A stretch of 64,000 nucleotides of DNA, from assembly GCA_018136815.1 (NCBI GenBank), contig CM030938.1, positions 5,852,494-5,916,493 on the forward strand, in the 5' to 3' direction. Shown here one piece after another: positions 32,114 through 45,615 of this stretch. Positions within the stretch are counted from its first letter, which is position 1; each line of letters starts with the position of its first letter. The translations under genes and the position numbers were made by a program. Under the pieces are notes generated by a model. The model did no database searches. It was not told the origin of the DNA and saw nothing but the letters and a program-made list of their open reading frames with translations. The stretch is from Isochrysis galbana. Lineage: Eukaryota; Haptophyta; Isochrysidales; Isochrysidaceae.

Positions 32114-33710
32114 CTGTGCAAGATGGCGCGGGTGGCGGCATGTGAGCATTGTGGCGCCCACACACGCGAGAGGGAAACCTTGGCCGCGGCGTCGAAACCA
32201 GGGGCGCGTGCGGATGTTTTCGCAGGTTACGCCAGGCGTTGATCATGTTTAGAGTCTGCATACGCTCCACCAACACGAGTGGTGAAACTCGCAGTGTTGA
32301 AAGCCAATGCGCAGCACACGTACAGAATGCCTGTCGTGCAGCGATCCTTACAGTGCAGTGCGCAAGGGCTGGGGCAGATGGCAAAGCTGGGCGGGTGCGC
32401 CAGCTTCAGCGCACTCCACCTGTAGCACCCTCGCGTGGTGTTCGGTGCACGAGAGGAGCGAACTCTCGAGATCGTCCCGCGTTGGCTCTCTCGTCTCGTT
32501 GGTGCTGCTGGAAGGCTCGAGACCGCTGTAGCTAGAGCGCTCGCCTGTGGCGGTGATGGCACGGTGAAGTCGGCGAGGGCAGGGCACGGCACATGTCGTG
32601 CAAGCGGCGAGTGGGCGCATCTGGGCGCGACGGCTTGGCGACCTGTGTCTTCGGGCGAGGTGGAAGAATCCGTCGGTAGCCCGAGGTCTGCGACAGCATG
32701 CGTCGGATGGGTGGGCAGCTTACCGGCTGGGGCAAGGGCGGCCGCGAGCGGGGCGGCGCTTCGGTGACAAGGGGCGGGATGATTTCGGGCGAAAGGTCCA
32801 CCGGCTTGTTCGAAGGCTGGCTTATTGATCGGGGCACTGCCCTTTCTGCGAAAGCGACGTGGGGGGGGTGATGAACCGTCAGCACTGATCACACCGCCGC
32901 GTGCGCACGAGCTAGTGCAGCAAGACGTCATGGACTGAGTTGGTGAGTGGCTCTCACAGCCCCCTCTGAGAGGTACAACTTCGAAATCAAGTGTCTCGAG
33001 CGCTTTGTGAAGAGGAAGCGAGGAGAAGTAAGGAGGGAGTGAGGGAGGGAAGGAACGGAAAGAGCGAAAGGAAAGAATAGAAGGGAGAAAAGTGACTGGC
33101 TCCCCATCGACCACTTGTGAAGCTACCCCCCCCCATCCACTCTCTCAGGCAGCTTGACGTCAGATGCCTTTCTGTGCTGGGGGGTTGGCATGGCATGTTC
33201 AAGGTTGGGTATTGAACGGAAGGTAGAAAGAAGGTCAAGGCGCGGACAAGAGCAGGGTGTTGGCGCGGCAAGCCACTGATTCGAAAAGATTGACATGGTG
33301 CGTGTCGCAGCTCTGGGAGGTTTGAAGGAGGGGCAAGGAAGAAGGCGCACAAGGAGCAAGGGTAGCAAGGTGCAGACGACAGACCGGCTTGGCTTCGCAA
33401 AGGATGGCCCTCTGTCTGGCCAACTCATGAGACTCAAAACACCGAACGTGTGGGCGTGAAGGAAGGCGTGGTGGAGCGCGACTGGGAGTAGCGAATCTTC
33501 GGGTGTGTAGTTGCTAGGAGGAGGGCGGAGGGAAGGGGAGAAAAGGCACCACCACTTCGCTCTATCTGACAGCTCGATTTCGCTATCTCCGCAGCGTAGG
33601 AGGTGATGGTGGGAGAGGTGGAAGATGGACGGGAGAGGAGGAGGGGGGGCTGGCGTTGAGAGTTGGAGGCAGAGAGTGAGGCAGAGGTCGTGGGAGGGGT
33701 GCCCACTCAC
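32114..33710. other. No confident gene
   Basis: ORFs on both strands (for example the minus-strand frame 33114-32227, Ser/Pro/Ala-rich) show no motif. The segment could hold upstream exons of the zinc-knuckle gene or downstream exons of the zinc-ribbon gene, but none could be placed. Confidence 0.35.
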
Positions 33711-33841
33711 TGTGGAAGCTGCACGTCGAAGGTCTCTCCGCACTCGGAGCAAAGAACAGAGGTAAGGTCGAGATCGAGCGAGGCCTGCAAGCTGCAGCCG
33801 CAGCCTGGGCAGCCGAACTGGTAGAGCGGTGCCCGAGGCAT
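33711..33841 (-). CDS. First exon of a zinc-ribbon protein
   Basis: ATG at 33841, ending at a strong donor (CA|GTGAGT, 33710-33705). The 43 residues contain FGCPGCGC-x16-VLCSECGETFDV, two CxxC knuckles spaced as in LSD1-type or YABBY-type zinc ribbons. The leader upstream is extremely CT-rich. Downstream exons were not found with confidence, so the full product and role are unknown; a nucleic-acid- or protein-binding ribbon is the family expectation. Confidence 0.5.
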
Positions 33842-33899
33842 AGCAGCCCGCGCGCCCGGCCTGACACGTAGGATTAGGGTTGGGGAAGGGGCGAGATGG

Positions 33900-35440
<1,541 letters not shown>

Positions 35441-35869
35441 CGCGTGGCGGTGTGGGCGGCCAAATACATATGAAAGACACCTCAACTAGAGCAGATTGGA
35501 GAGAGGCGTCGACCGACGCGTGGCGGGCGGAGCCTGCGCTCCCTGAGCTTCATTCTTTTGAACACTTTCTCCTCGGTCGCGGCGCGCCAAAGGAGCGGGA
35601 CGAGATGGGAAACACGGATTCTTCACCGTAGTTGGCCAGAGGTCACATACATATGTATCTGGCTGTGTTATTTCAGGCGCGTCCTGGGTTGTAGGCCTCG
35701 AATGTATTCGGCTCTATTCGTAGGCCCCAGCACCGTATTTCCCATCGAGGGCAATGGGACTAGCGCTAGCGCTCACTCAAGACGGCACTCCCTGCCGCGG
35801 CAAGCGCAAGCGCAAGCACCCTTCCCCCTTATGCCACCCAGCTCTTCACTAACTTTCCCCCCTCTCTCC

Positions 35870-36110
35870 TAGCCCGGTCACTCACTAGGGGGGTGCGGAG
35901 AGCAACATCGGTAACGAGCAAACGGAAGCCTAAATAAGCTCCCAATAGGTTCTGGTATGAGAGATGAGCAAAAAAAATGGGGGCTCCTCCGGCGAAATTT
36001 TCGAAAAATGGCCAATTTCAGGCCTCCGAAGACCACATGTAGAAAAGTATCAGGGCTCCCCTCCGGTATATTTTTACTGATGCCCTTCATGCAAGGGAAT
36101 CACAACTAGT
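35870..36110 (+). mobile_element. Transposon-like terminal segment, copy 2
   Basis: It starts CTAGCCCGGTCACTCACTAG at 35870. Internal blocks (AATAAGCTCCCAATAGGTTC, GCGAAATTTTCGAAAAATGG) are inverted matches to 25300-25480. The terminal motif is also that of the TIR element at 45616-46516. The second end was not found. Confidence 0.6.
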
Positions 36111-36218
36111 GACGGAGCCATGAACGCTGCCAGCGAACACAGTCCGCAACATTTGCGTCTCTACACATTTTATGATCATCAACACGCATTTCAATTGACT
36201 CCAATGTGTACATGGGTT

Positions 36219-37457
36219 TCATAACGACAACCGCTCACAAAACGCTACAACTGCCGCAAGGCGAGAAGGAGAAGGCCCGACTTTGCACCAAGACTGAACG
36301 GGCTGCCGGCACTTTGGGGTAAATCCTGTTGTATTGTATAACCCACCAAGCACCATATTGACAGATGACACCCTTGCAGCTGCGCCAATCGCCCAAACTG
36401 TCCGCGCGCACCGCGTCGAAATCGGCCACGCCCCCGGATTCAACGCTAGCGTCCCGGTGCCGTGATACGGACTAGTACCCAACTTTGAGCCGTCATCGAG
36501 CGCGCCGCCGGATGTTTGCGGTTGATCCAGTTGTATGGTATGACCCAGCAAGCACCATATCGACAGATGACACCGGGCCAAGTTTCGCACCTTCAAATGC
36601 CATCCATCGGAGTAATGATGCAATTCTTGCGCATACAGGATGTGGACTCCTCCTAATCTCGCTTGCGCTAGAGTAGATGCTAATTTATGTTTTGCTCCAT
36701 TCAAATTGTATGTTGCAATCTTTAGATCGTTATTATTCACCATGACGGTACAAGCAACTAGCTCCGTTAACGCAGTATCCTGGATATGCTTTGTTAGCTT
36801 TAAGATTGCATTTTACCATACAATGTTGTTTGCCCGTTGCGGGGTCCTTTTCCCAACATCCGGGGATGTCGTGGCTGGAAGAGCATTGGACGATTTGCCG
36901 CCCTTTCATGCGATTGTTCTTGCATTCGCCCGCCATGAATCGGCGGCAAGGTGCCGCCGCTCCAAGGCCCATAAGGGCCCTGTAGTCCATGGCGTTGCTT
37001 ATCTCGCGTTGGCGTTTGCGTTGCTCCGCTTTTGCTTTGTCTTGCTCGCATGTGCATTGGCGAAAACTGACTTGATTCTTGCGCAGATATGAGATAGCCC
37101 ACGGCTTATCGTACCCTTTGCAACCTCCGCTGGGGCGCCGTGTATGGCAATGTCGCCTTCCGGCGTCACGCATTCCACCGAGGAGCGGACCGCGTAGTCC
37201 AAGTTGAAATTCTCCCCATCATCGAGGGTCACGTGGAAAGTCCGCGGGAAGCGATGGCCTAGGGCAGTAGTGTCCGTGTATACGTAGAAGTGCCAAATCG
37301 GGCGTTTACCCGCCTCGACCTTCGTGATTCCCTCAAGCGAGGTTTTGACGCGTTGTTGGTTGCCCCTAAGGACATGGAAACCTTCGCGCTCCAATGCGCT
37401 AGCCAAATGTCGAGTCCTAGTTTTGTACGCCTTAACCGGGTCGAAGATGCGGAACAC
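36219..37457 (-). pseudogene. LINE ORF1 (CCCH fingers) and start of APE-type endonuclease, broken
   Basis: The frame 37457-36999 encodes an ORF1-like region (FRIFDPVKAYKTRTRHLASA). Near 37100-37130 the sense moves by one base into a frame ending at 36733, which carries two C3H-type fingers: APCRRFMAGEC with CSSSH, and YPGYCVNGASCLYRH. A second ORF at 36743-36219 opens LKIATYNLNGAKHKLAS and ILYAQELH. These are the first two blocks of the AP-endonuclease domain of LINE ORF2. It then decays and includes an internal direct repeat of about 50 bp (36330-36395 and 36525-36590). The remaining ORF2 is missing. This LINE differs from the hairpin family, whose ORF1 starts MERAPTAP. Confidence 0.75.
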
Positions 37458-37751
37458 GATGTACGTGGCGACCTCTTTGAGGGATAAGGCTGTGAATATG
37501 TTTACTTGTTACCATGTTAATAAGCTACCAAGTTGGCTTCCCAACTAACACCCGCAATGCTGTTAGCACAAATCAACTAATACTATCTAACAAGATAGCC
37601 GAAGTCGTCTACCAATGTTAACACCCTATTAGTCCCCTTCGCCTTCGCGGCCCCCTGTCGCAGTGCGGAACGAACGCACGAACGAACGCGGACACAGACA
37701 CAAGAGCACGCGCGGGGGAGCACATAGGACACAAGATGAGAGATTCAAAAT

Positions 37752-38724
37752 TCAAAGCGCGTTGGCTGCTGCCAAGAGGCTATGCTCCAATGTGGAGTCT
37801 GGCTGAGCAGCCTTGAGGTCATCGTGCATCTTTCCTGCACGACTGAACATGCGCTCGACGCCCGCCGAGGACGCCGGACAACCGAGGTACTGCCGCGCCA
37901 TCTTGGCCAGCGTCGGCAGACCGGCAGGCGTTCCCGAGGCCGGATCCGCAAGGTTGCTGTGATCGCGGGCCTTCCACCACGCGAGCACGTCCAAGTCCAT
38001 ATTCTTTTCGGCGTGGAGCATGAAGTAGCGCTCAAGTTCGTCCGTGGTTGCAACGTCGCCATCATCCGGCTCGTCCAAAGGTTCGTCGGGGACGAGTGGC
38101 GTCGAGAAGAACGAGCTCGCTGCCTGCCTCCCAGCCGCTGGCGTAAGCTTCTTGCTGGGCTTTTCACGAGGGGCTGAACTGGTGCCGGCAGCAGGTGCAG
38201 CGCTGTTAGTCTTCCACTCGTTGCCCCACACGCGCCGCAGTAGGGAAATGGCATGCTCACGCTCGAAGTCCAAGTTCGTGCCCGGAGCAAGCCCAGGGAA
38301 GTTGAAGCCCTTGAAGCGCGGGTCAAGGAGCGTGCACATGTCCAATGTTTCCCGCTGGGCGATGGGGAGTTCGTCGATCCAGCGCCGCTTGAAATCTTCG
38401 TGAAGGAGTTGGCGAGCGTGGCGCACTTGGTGATCAATTTGTCCCACGCGGAGCCACTGCTGGCCGGTCTCCTTGTGAGGCAGACGCAGAGGCCCGTCTG
38501 CTGTGCCATCGATGAGGCGGTAGAGGTAAGGCAAAACAATCGAGATAGTGACGTAATTCGTGCCCTCGAGGTGCTTTGTCGCTTGTGCACACGGCGCGAG
38601 CACGGCCATGCTCTGCTCCAAGATCGTCCAATCCGCGTGCGTGAGGCGATTGTCCTTGTAAGCGTCATTTTTCGCCGCCTCGGAACCGAACTTGACGTCG
38701 ACACCGCGAAAACTCGTGCCATCT
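37752..38724 (-). pseudogene. hAT transposase, 5'-truncated by a LINE
   Basis: An open frame from the breakpoint to a stop at 37752. Conserved C-terminal hAT features include LTHADWTILEQSMAVL, LLDPRFKG and ASSAGVERMFSRAGKMHDDL, the dimerisation domain signature. The N-terminal BED finger and the first catalytic residues are absent because the sequence switches to LINE ORF2 at about 38717. The remaining frame is intact for over 320 codons, so inactivation is recent or the rest was constrained. Confidence 0.85.
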
Positions 38725-39525
38725 AGCGTGGTGTCCCGCGACGAAAACCATCTTCGAGACCATAGACGCCCTCAACAACTACACTCCTCCCCCCAGAAGG
38801 ACACGCACACAGAAAATAAAGGATAGATTATTTGCATATCCTGGTACGAACACTCCCAAAAGCCTAAAAGCACTATACGTGATAGCGTGGAAATATATAC
38901 TAAGAGACTTCTACAGAGTAGAATTTGAGTCATACGAATACCACTACATACCTATCCTAGAGTCTACACTAGTGAGATTCACTACGTTAGTCAGGGGCCT
39001 CACCCCGCCAAAAGCGCACTGCTCTGCACGCACGCACAAAGCCGCTCAAGGGAGAAAGCCCAAACTCAAGAAATCGCTAGAACTCAGCGCCCCCGTATTC
39101 ATTGAAAACGAGAAAGGTAGACTACAACTGAGCGAAAACACCCGCCTCGTAGCAAAAGCACTTGGCCTCGCTGAAAGACTCGCATAACATGAAGCGTCGG
39201 CCCGGGGAAACTTACCATTTAAGAACGCGATCGATCACTATAGGTCATCTAAGAGGAACGCCGCGCACACTAAGCCAAGGGGCCATGGAACAACTGTAAA
39301 AACAAACGGGTCACTCAGTGGCACAGGAGGGAGCGGAGAACACGCCGCTGAGGACAAGTGCACACAGCTCCGCTCGGACCCCCCACATATCCCGAGCCCC
39401 TAAGTAGAGCACGAGGGGAGTTGCCGCAAGGCGGGGAATGAGGGTGAGGAAGGGAAGGGGGCGTGGCTACGAATATGCGAGTCAGTGCCACGGGGGAGGC
39501 GAGAATATTAAAAGGTTTTTTTTTC
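38717..39525 (+). mobile_element. LINE-family 3' end (ORF2 C terminus and 3' UTR)
   Basis: Starts inside ORF2 (WCPATKTIFETIDALNNY in one frame) and passes through IAWKYILRDFYRVEF to LGLAERLA with TAA at about 39187. The 3' UTR then runs to GGCGAGAATATTAAAAGG and a T-run at 39520. It is colinear over about 800 bp with 14720-15570; the shared frame here is more intact. The left end truncates the hAT transposase. Confidence 0.85.
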
Positions 39526-40183
39526 TTGTCCTCAGCTAGCTGGGCTAGCTGAATGAAGAAGGGAGTGTCTTCGGGTTCTTCTTCCTCATCTGGTGGAGGA
39601 GAAGCAAATGAGGTGGTGTTGTTTAGAGTCGGTTTTGGGTCCGACTGGGGGTCGGCCCGCTTGCGTGACTGCGGCTGTGGCTGTTGAGCTGGTGGCTGCT
39701 GGGCTTGCTGTTGTGGCTCTTTCCCTTTGTGTCCATGTGCGGCTTGCGCGTACGACTTAGGTGGAGGATTTGGCTGTTGGTTGGAGGGAGCAAAAGCTCC
39801 AGTGATTGTTTGTTGTGTCATGTGCCCGCCCCCGAGGGGTGCACAGATGGTAGGAGTTACCGCCATGGGGGTGGCAGCAGAGCTGCCACACCCCATGGGG
39901 AGTCCTTGAGTGGGTGGCTGCCCGGCGGCGCTGGCGTTCTGAGCCTGAGTCAGGTTCTGCTTGTCAGCAGGGAACAGGACTTTGCCTGCTCCCCGCTTCT
40001 GTGGCTGCCTGGGAGGCGAGGGTGGCGGCGCCATCTCGACGTCGTTGTCAGGCGGTGCTGAGGCCTGCGAGCGCTTCGGCTCCGGCGGCTTGGGGCGGCC
40101 CCGTTGGGGCGTCGTGACGGCGGGGGCTGGGAGAGGGGAGCGGTCGGCGCGCGCTCCATCGCTAAAACTATAACAATAGTTTT
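39526..40183 (-). mobile_element. LINE 5' end with ORF1 N terminus, inverted
   Basis: On the minus strand hairpin AAAACTAT-TGTT-ATAGTTTT (40183-40164) is followed by ATG 40159 (MERAPTAP). A Pro/Gln-rich ORF1 runs on, with a frame change at about 40040, to DEEEEPEDTPFFIQLAQLAE, where it joins the reversed 3' end of the neighbouring copy. It provides the longest ORF1 N terminus of the hairpin family in the window. Confidence 0.75.
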
Positions 40184-40957
40184 GCAGTACTAATATCAGT
40201 ACTTACGGCCCAACTAGGTAAGTAAGACGACAGTACATTTGCGGTTGCGCCATGGATAGCTGGGGCTGAGAGCACGCGCTCGAGGCATCCGTATCGCTAG
40301 CAAGTTTTGTTGAAACGTAATACGATTGACCTCGCACGCACAATGATGGGGTACTAGATGGCAAGGAGTGAGAGCTGCTGCGCGCTCTCTCTCTTGCTGT
40401 GCACAACTACCTCCTACAACCAAGAAGAACGTCAAGAGGCGCCTAGCGTCCGTTGGCTGCTCGTGAGTTGGGCGCACTGAACACCATATGCAACCCCATG
40501 GCAAGCTCGGCATGGGCTACCCAATGAAATCCACCATTGTCGAGGATAGAGATCTTCTTTCTGCAACTCTAGCACCGACGGGTGTGCGAGAGCAACCCGA
40601 GCGCAACCGACGGAACAGCTGACCACGCGGCCACTTTGCGGACGGACTCGCTGCTCCCAAGTGAGAGCAACTGCCGGTGACATGTTCTCGTAGGCGGCGG
40701 GCCCCGCACGTGCCGGCAATAATGTGCTTCGGCTTATGTCATGTCGCACGATGCAGTCGGGTGAAGTCGGCAGCCAGGGCCGCCGAGCGAACACCACGTC
40801 GATAGGAGTGCATATTGGCGGCGCACTCCACGACATCGCCCCTAGTAGAGCGTGCCCAACGGAGGTGGCTGCCCTAGCGTCGCATCTTGAGGCAGGGACC
40901 CACGTGGATGTACGTCGCGTGGTGCAACTAACTGCGCCCGGAGAATGTTCGTTGCGG
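40184..40957. other. No gene seen
   Basis: A presumed 3' flank of the membrane-protein gene that ends at 40958. ORFs here are antisense or read-through frames without motifs. Confidence 0.4.
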
Positions 40958-43900
40958 CTACTCCTCGGCCACCTCTGGCGACGGCGGCGTCGGCGATGCT
41001 GGCGATGACCCCGACTGCGCGATTCCCGCGGCGCACTCTGTGGCAAGTTCAGCTTCCGCTGCCCCCTCCATGTTGCGAGCGGCAGCCTCCACATCATCGA
41101 CAGCATGGAATTGGCCAGTAATGCCGGAGGTGCTTGAGTCGATCTTCTTCTGGAAGCCTTGCACATCCTTGCCCGCGCCCGACGCGGAGCCGCCAAGCAG
41201 CCCAAGCGCCGGTACGATGGAGGCGGGATTGTCGAGCGAGTTGGTGAAAAGGGCAAAGCCGAGCACGCACCACACCACGAGCGTGACGATGAGGATGAGA
41301 CCTAATAGAACGGCCATAATAATATCCTGGGTGCGGAGTCCATACCGCTTGAGCGTGGCGTGCGTGTTCTTGACCTACGGCAGGAAAGCGATGGGCGAGT
41401 GAGAGATAGACGGATGATGGGCTCGGGATTGCAAACGATGCGGAGCAATGCAGGCTCGTTCCAATCGCACCTCTTTGGATCCAAGGATGGCCTGCTGCAT
41501 CTTTTGCAGCGCCAGGAAAGAGAAAAAGGCGTAGGCGACTGGGACAGCGAGCAGCGTGATGGCGGTTATGGCGATCGATGGCTTGAGCAGAATCGTCAAA
41601 ACCATCCACGAAATCACGTTAAACATATAACCGGCCGAGCAAACTGCCGTCATGCCAATGAGCAGTAAGGCGATCTGCCAAGGCAGCGGGTGTCAGAGCG
41701 CGGCAGCACGGCCATGGCACGGTGCTGCCGGAGGCGGCGCGGGTGCACATCAAGGCGGGAGCAGATTCTCACCCAGCGCACGGGGACGGTGATGAGCTGG
41801 ATCATACTGTAGAAGAGGCCCTTCGTCCCCTCGACTAGGCTACCACATAAGGTATCTGTGACCTGCTTCTTCCGCGGCCCCTCAAGCTGCAGGTAGTGCG
41901 TGGCGCAGTAGAGGAAGCCGAAGAGGTCCTTGATCCATAGAAAGTACAGGATGTAGCTTGAAAGCGGTCGCTGCGAGCACTGCACCGCGGCAAACTCGTA
42001 CTCGTCCTGTAAAACCACAGGGCCGTGAGGACTGAGTGTGCGGCGTGACGAGTGAGTGATAGCGGGCACGATGGCTTCGGCGTTTTGGAGCGAGTACACC
42101 GGCCGCAAATCTCGATGCGCGTGCTGCGGCGTGCGCTTCACCTCTGGCTTGCACCCGAGCATCATGGCCAGAAAGACGAGCGGCATGCCGACGACTATGA
42201 TGAAGACCCAATGGAAGAACGCTGAGACGAGCGCATCGCCAAAGGGAGCCCATGAGGATCGGACCCTGTGGTGCACCGCGAGCTGGGTTGTGAGGGCGGC
42301 GCATCCGACCATGCGCGAGGTGCGGCTTGCGCTCGCCCAGCAGCGGGCGTGCTACGGCGGTGGGCTGCGCGAGGCCCACCACTGGTGCTTGTCATTGAAG
42401 TGGTGGTCAAGTGGCCAGGGACCAACGAACATGCAGTTGATGGGGTCGGAGACGATAAAGTCGATCTGTGCCGCAAGAGACGAGTGGAGGGTATGGTTGG
42501 CGCGGCGCGTGCTTGGCGGCCCGGGGACAAGAGCACCTACCAGCATGAGAGGCCGGTAGGTCAGGAGATTGATGTCGTCGCTCTTCAGCTTATCTTCGCC
42601 CCCCTCCACGTTAAGGTTGTCGTCAAACTGGTCAAAAATTGACCTGGCAATGTCCAGCTGCGCCCCGGAAGGGAAGTTGCCTGTGCGGATGTCATCCTGC
42701 AGCTCCTTGACCTGGGCGGAGGGGAGTTGAGGGAGGATGGTTTGTCGGCGGTGGGGGCGGACAAAGCTTGGTGAGCACGGTGGGTGATCAAGGAGTGGGG
42801 GCCACGCGGCGCTCACCTCGTGGTCGGCTAGCTCATCGACGATGGTCATGAATGGTCGATGCAAAGCCGTGAAGATGAAGCCGACGAAGAGCAGCGAGAG
42901 GAAGAGGTCGAGCACGAAGAATCCGACTGTCGGCTTGCTCCACTCAGGCGATCGCTCGCTGCAGGTGACCCACTCGAGACGCGAGACGCGTACTGACGGC
43001 ACATCCCACGGTTCCTCGTCATAGGTCATGCAGTCGAACATGTTCCAGTCGATGGTGTCGCGGTGCCACGCAGTTCCTGCACGTGCAGGCGACGTTATAA
43101 GAGAGGGTAGCGCCCGGGGGGCAAGAAGCAGGCGGGAGGGGCGGCTGCACCGTTGAGCTCGTGACGGTAGCCGATGGTACCGCCCTCGCGGTCGAGAGCA
43201 TCCATTAGCTGCGCCGTGACCGCGGCCGCCGCGATGTGCTCGAGGTGTGAGGTCACGAGCCCCGTGGTGCAGTTGTCATTCTGCGAGGGCGCGCATGCGG
43301 TGTGAAGGTGAGGGCGTTGCACAAGGCAGCGCGCACTAGAGGCGGTGCGCGAGGCATAGCCCGCGTCGACCTGCACATTCACGAGCAGCCTGCCCAGACT
43401 CGGCCAGAGAACGCCCAGCGTGAAGGCGCGCAGCAGGAATGGCGGCATCAAGAACATGATGGCTGACTGCATCTCGTAGTAGACGGAACGCTTGCGACGG
43501 TTGCCCGTCTCGACCGAGACCTCAGAGGCACCTGTGGCTCCGATGATCTCAATACGATAGATATCCGCCTTGAAATTACGCAGAGTGTTGTGTAGGTCAG
43601 TCTCACCGCGCGAGTTGGAGAGGATAAGGTACTGGCCGATGCCCCCGAAGCCGCCTACCGCGGTCGCGTTGTAGCCGCCTACGTCCAAGCCCGTCGCGTT
43701 GTAGCCACACTGCGGCGCCTCATACTGCGGCGGAAGGGGCATGGCGGTGGTCGAGAGGCGGGGGGAGCGGCTTAAGCGCGTGACAGTGATGACGGCGGGA
43801 TAGGAACACGAGAGGGCGCGCACCCTCATCGCGATTTGCTTTGAGCTGACTGACGAGTAGACGCCTAGCTTGGGCAGTGTCACTATCTCATGAGAAAGGT

Positions 43901-44022
43901 AGACGCCCACTGCGCAGTGAGGAGGACGGGTGCCGGTGAGTCGGAGACCGGTAGCCGGCATTCGAAGGAGCATGGGCGGCGACCGCACCCAGAAAAAGGA
44001 GTGCGACAAATGACGTGCGCAT
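40958..44022 (-). CDS. Multi-exon polytopic membrane protein with signal peptide, unknown family
   Basis: ATG at 44022 opens MRTSFVALLFLGAVAAHAP, a clear signal peptide. Exon pieces in order down the minus strand: GVYLSHEIVTLPKLGVYSSV (from about 43914) to SVYYEMQSAIMFLMPPFLLR; NDNCTTGLVTSHLEHIAAAA (about 43285); DTIDWNMFDCMTYDEEPWD with a membrane helix (GFFVLDLFLSLLFVGFIF, about 43050-42820); ARSIFDQFDDNLNVEGGEDK (about 42650); INCMFVGPWPLDHHF; FFHWVFIIVVGMPLVFLAMM (about 42200); SSYILYFLWIKDLFGFLY; MVLTILLKPSIAITAITLLA (about 41570). The last exon ends at 40958 (MAVLLGLILIVTLVVWCVLG plus an acidic Pro-rich tail). At least seven membrane segments. I do not recognise the family and no catalytic motif is visible. 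Exact exon boundaries are approximate, especially the first. Confidence 0.65.
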
Positions 44023-44654
44023 CGCGGCGATCAGCATCCGCTACAGGAAGTGGGGAGGAGGGGGTCGGCGGTGCAAAGGTGAGGTCGCGCAGGTCGAGGG
44101 GAAAGCGCACCCCGCGGCTTCCGATCAAAAGTGCGGCCCATCCGGCCAGCGAAAGCGAGCGTGCACCACTTTTCTACTGCACCTCGCTCCCTGGATTCCT
44201 CTTCCAGCTGCTCCCAGTTCTCTGCCTCCCTCTCTCTCTCCACCTCCCTCCTGCTGCGCTGCCAGCCGCCCCCCTGTGCCCTCCCTCGGAGGTGTGGCCC
44301 GAAGACTCTCCCTCCCTCCCTCCCTGGCCCCACCCCCCGCTCTCACCTGCCCGCATGCCGCCACGCCCTTCAGAATCAAGTGCTCCGCTCCAGAAGACTG
44401 AGAGCGCTCGAGCGCCGGCGCTCGTGAGCGCTGCGTGGGCGGAGGCACGGCTGTGTAGGCGCCCCCCGCCTGTCGGCTGCGCAGAAAGGAGGCCGAAGGA
44501 GGCGGCTTCGAGGGGCGCGGCACCATACCGCCACCAGAAGAGAGAGACGCGCGGGAGCAGGGGGGTTGGGGGGCTCAGGAGGGAAGGAGACGACGCGAAT
44601 TGTGAGGGGGGAGTCGCAGCGGGCGACTGGTACGCCGAGAGAGAGAGAGAGAGA

Positions 44655-44686
<32 letters not shown>

Positions 44687-45250
44687 AGGGAGAGAAGAGA
44701 GAGAAGAGAGAGAAGAGAGAGAGGGAATCCTTGGCGGGGCGGGGGTTGGGAGGAGAGAGAGAGAAGGGAAGTTGTGAGAGGATATTTTGGGAATCCTTGG
44801 CGAGAGACAGCGGAAAGAGAAGGAAGGGGGGGTGCGGCGCGCGGCGGGTGTGAGGAGAGGGAGAGAGAGAGGGAGAGAGGGAGGGGGGGCGAGAGAGAGA
44901 GAAGATGTGGGAGGAGAGTAGTGGATGATCTAGAGAGGGGGGGGTGGGGGGGGAGGGGGAGAAGAAGCAGGCCCGGGAGAGTAGTAGGAGGGTTGATTAG
45001 GGGGGGCGCGGGGAGAGAGAGAGGAGGGGCGCGGCGGGGGGGGGGGAAAGAAGGAGGCGCGGCGCGGCGGGGTGCGGCGCGAGAGCCGAGATTCTTTGCT
45101 TCTTGGAAGAGAGGAGAGAGAGAAGAGAGAGAGAGAAGAGAAAAGGCAGCGAGAGGAGGAAGAAGAGAAGAAGGGGGCGGCGGGGGGGGGGCGGGGGGAC
45201 GAGTCTCTCTCCTCACCGCCGCCCACAGAGAGATCGCGGAGATAAAGAAA
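44023..45250. repeat. GA-rich leader and microsatellites
   Basis: Mixed C-rich sequence (44160-44360), then GA-rich plus-strand tracts (44636-44735, 44845-44920, 45110-45160) and G-runs. It precedes the membrane-protein gene and is the same type of CT-rich leader as elsewhere. No genes. Confidence 0.85.
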
Positions 45251-45615
45251 TAAATTGGGGGTTTTGAGAGTGTTTCACTCGAGTTTCACTCCGAGTTTGA
45301 CGTCAAACGGCGCGAGGTGAAAGAATAGAGGGAGGGGGTTTGAGAAGGGTTCTCACTCGGGTTTCACACCGCGGGGTCTCACTTGCTCTGGCTTTGACGT
45401 AGGTTTTGTTTTGTAAGGGCTCAACTTTTGTTGTCAAAATTTGAGGGTTGGGCATCAACATTTTGATCCAAATTTTGACGCTTTCAAATATTTTGTCCTA
45501 TTATAACCCTATAACACTCTCCCTCGCACCTTCGACGTTCACTGCGTCGTGGACCACGTCGTGCCACACCTTCTGGCCAAGGAGGGAAGATGTTATGGGT
45601 CGTGAGCTGGGGGTA
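45251..45615. other. Intergenic, short repeated GTTTCACTC motifs
   Basis: Several copies of GAGTTTCACTC/GGGTTTCACAC-like words between 45265 and 45380, then AT-richer unique sequence. No ORF of note. Confidence 0.4.

Noticed and set aside
32227-33114. 295-codon Ser/Pro/Ala-rich minus-strand ORF
   Set aside because: No start context, motif or splice support; composition is as expected for open GC-rich noncoding sequence. It may include unrecognised exons but cannot be supported.
40432-41256. 274-codon minus-strand ORF
   Set aside because: It overlaps the last exon of the polytopic membrane protein in another frame, and its translation lacks membrane segments or motifs.
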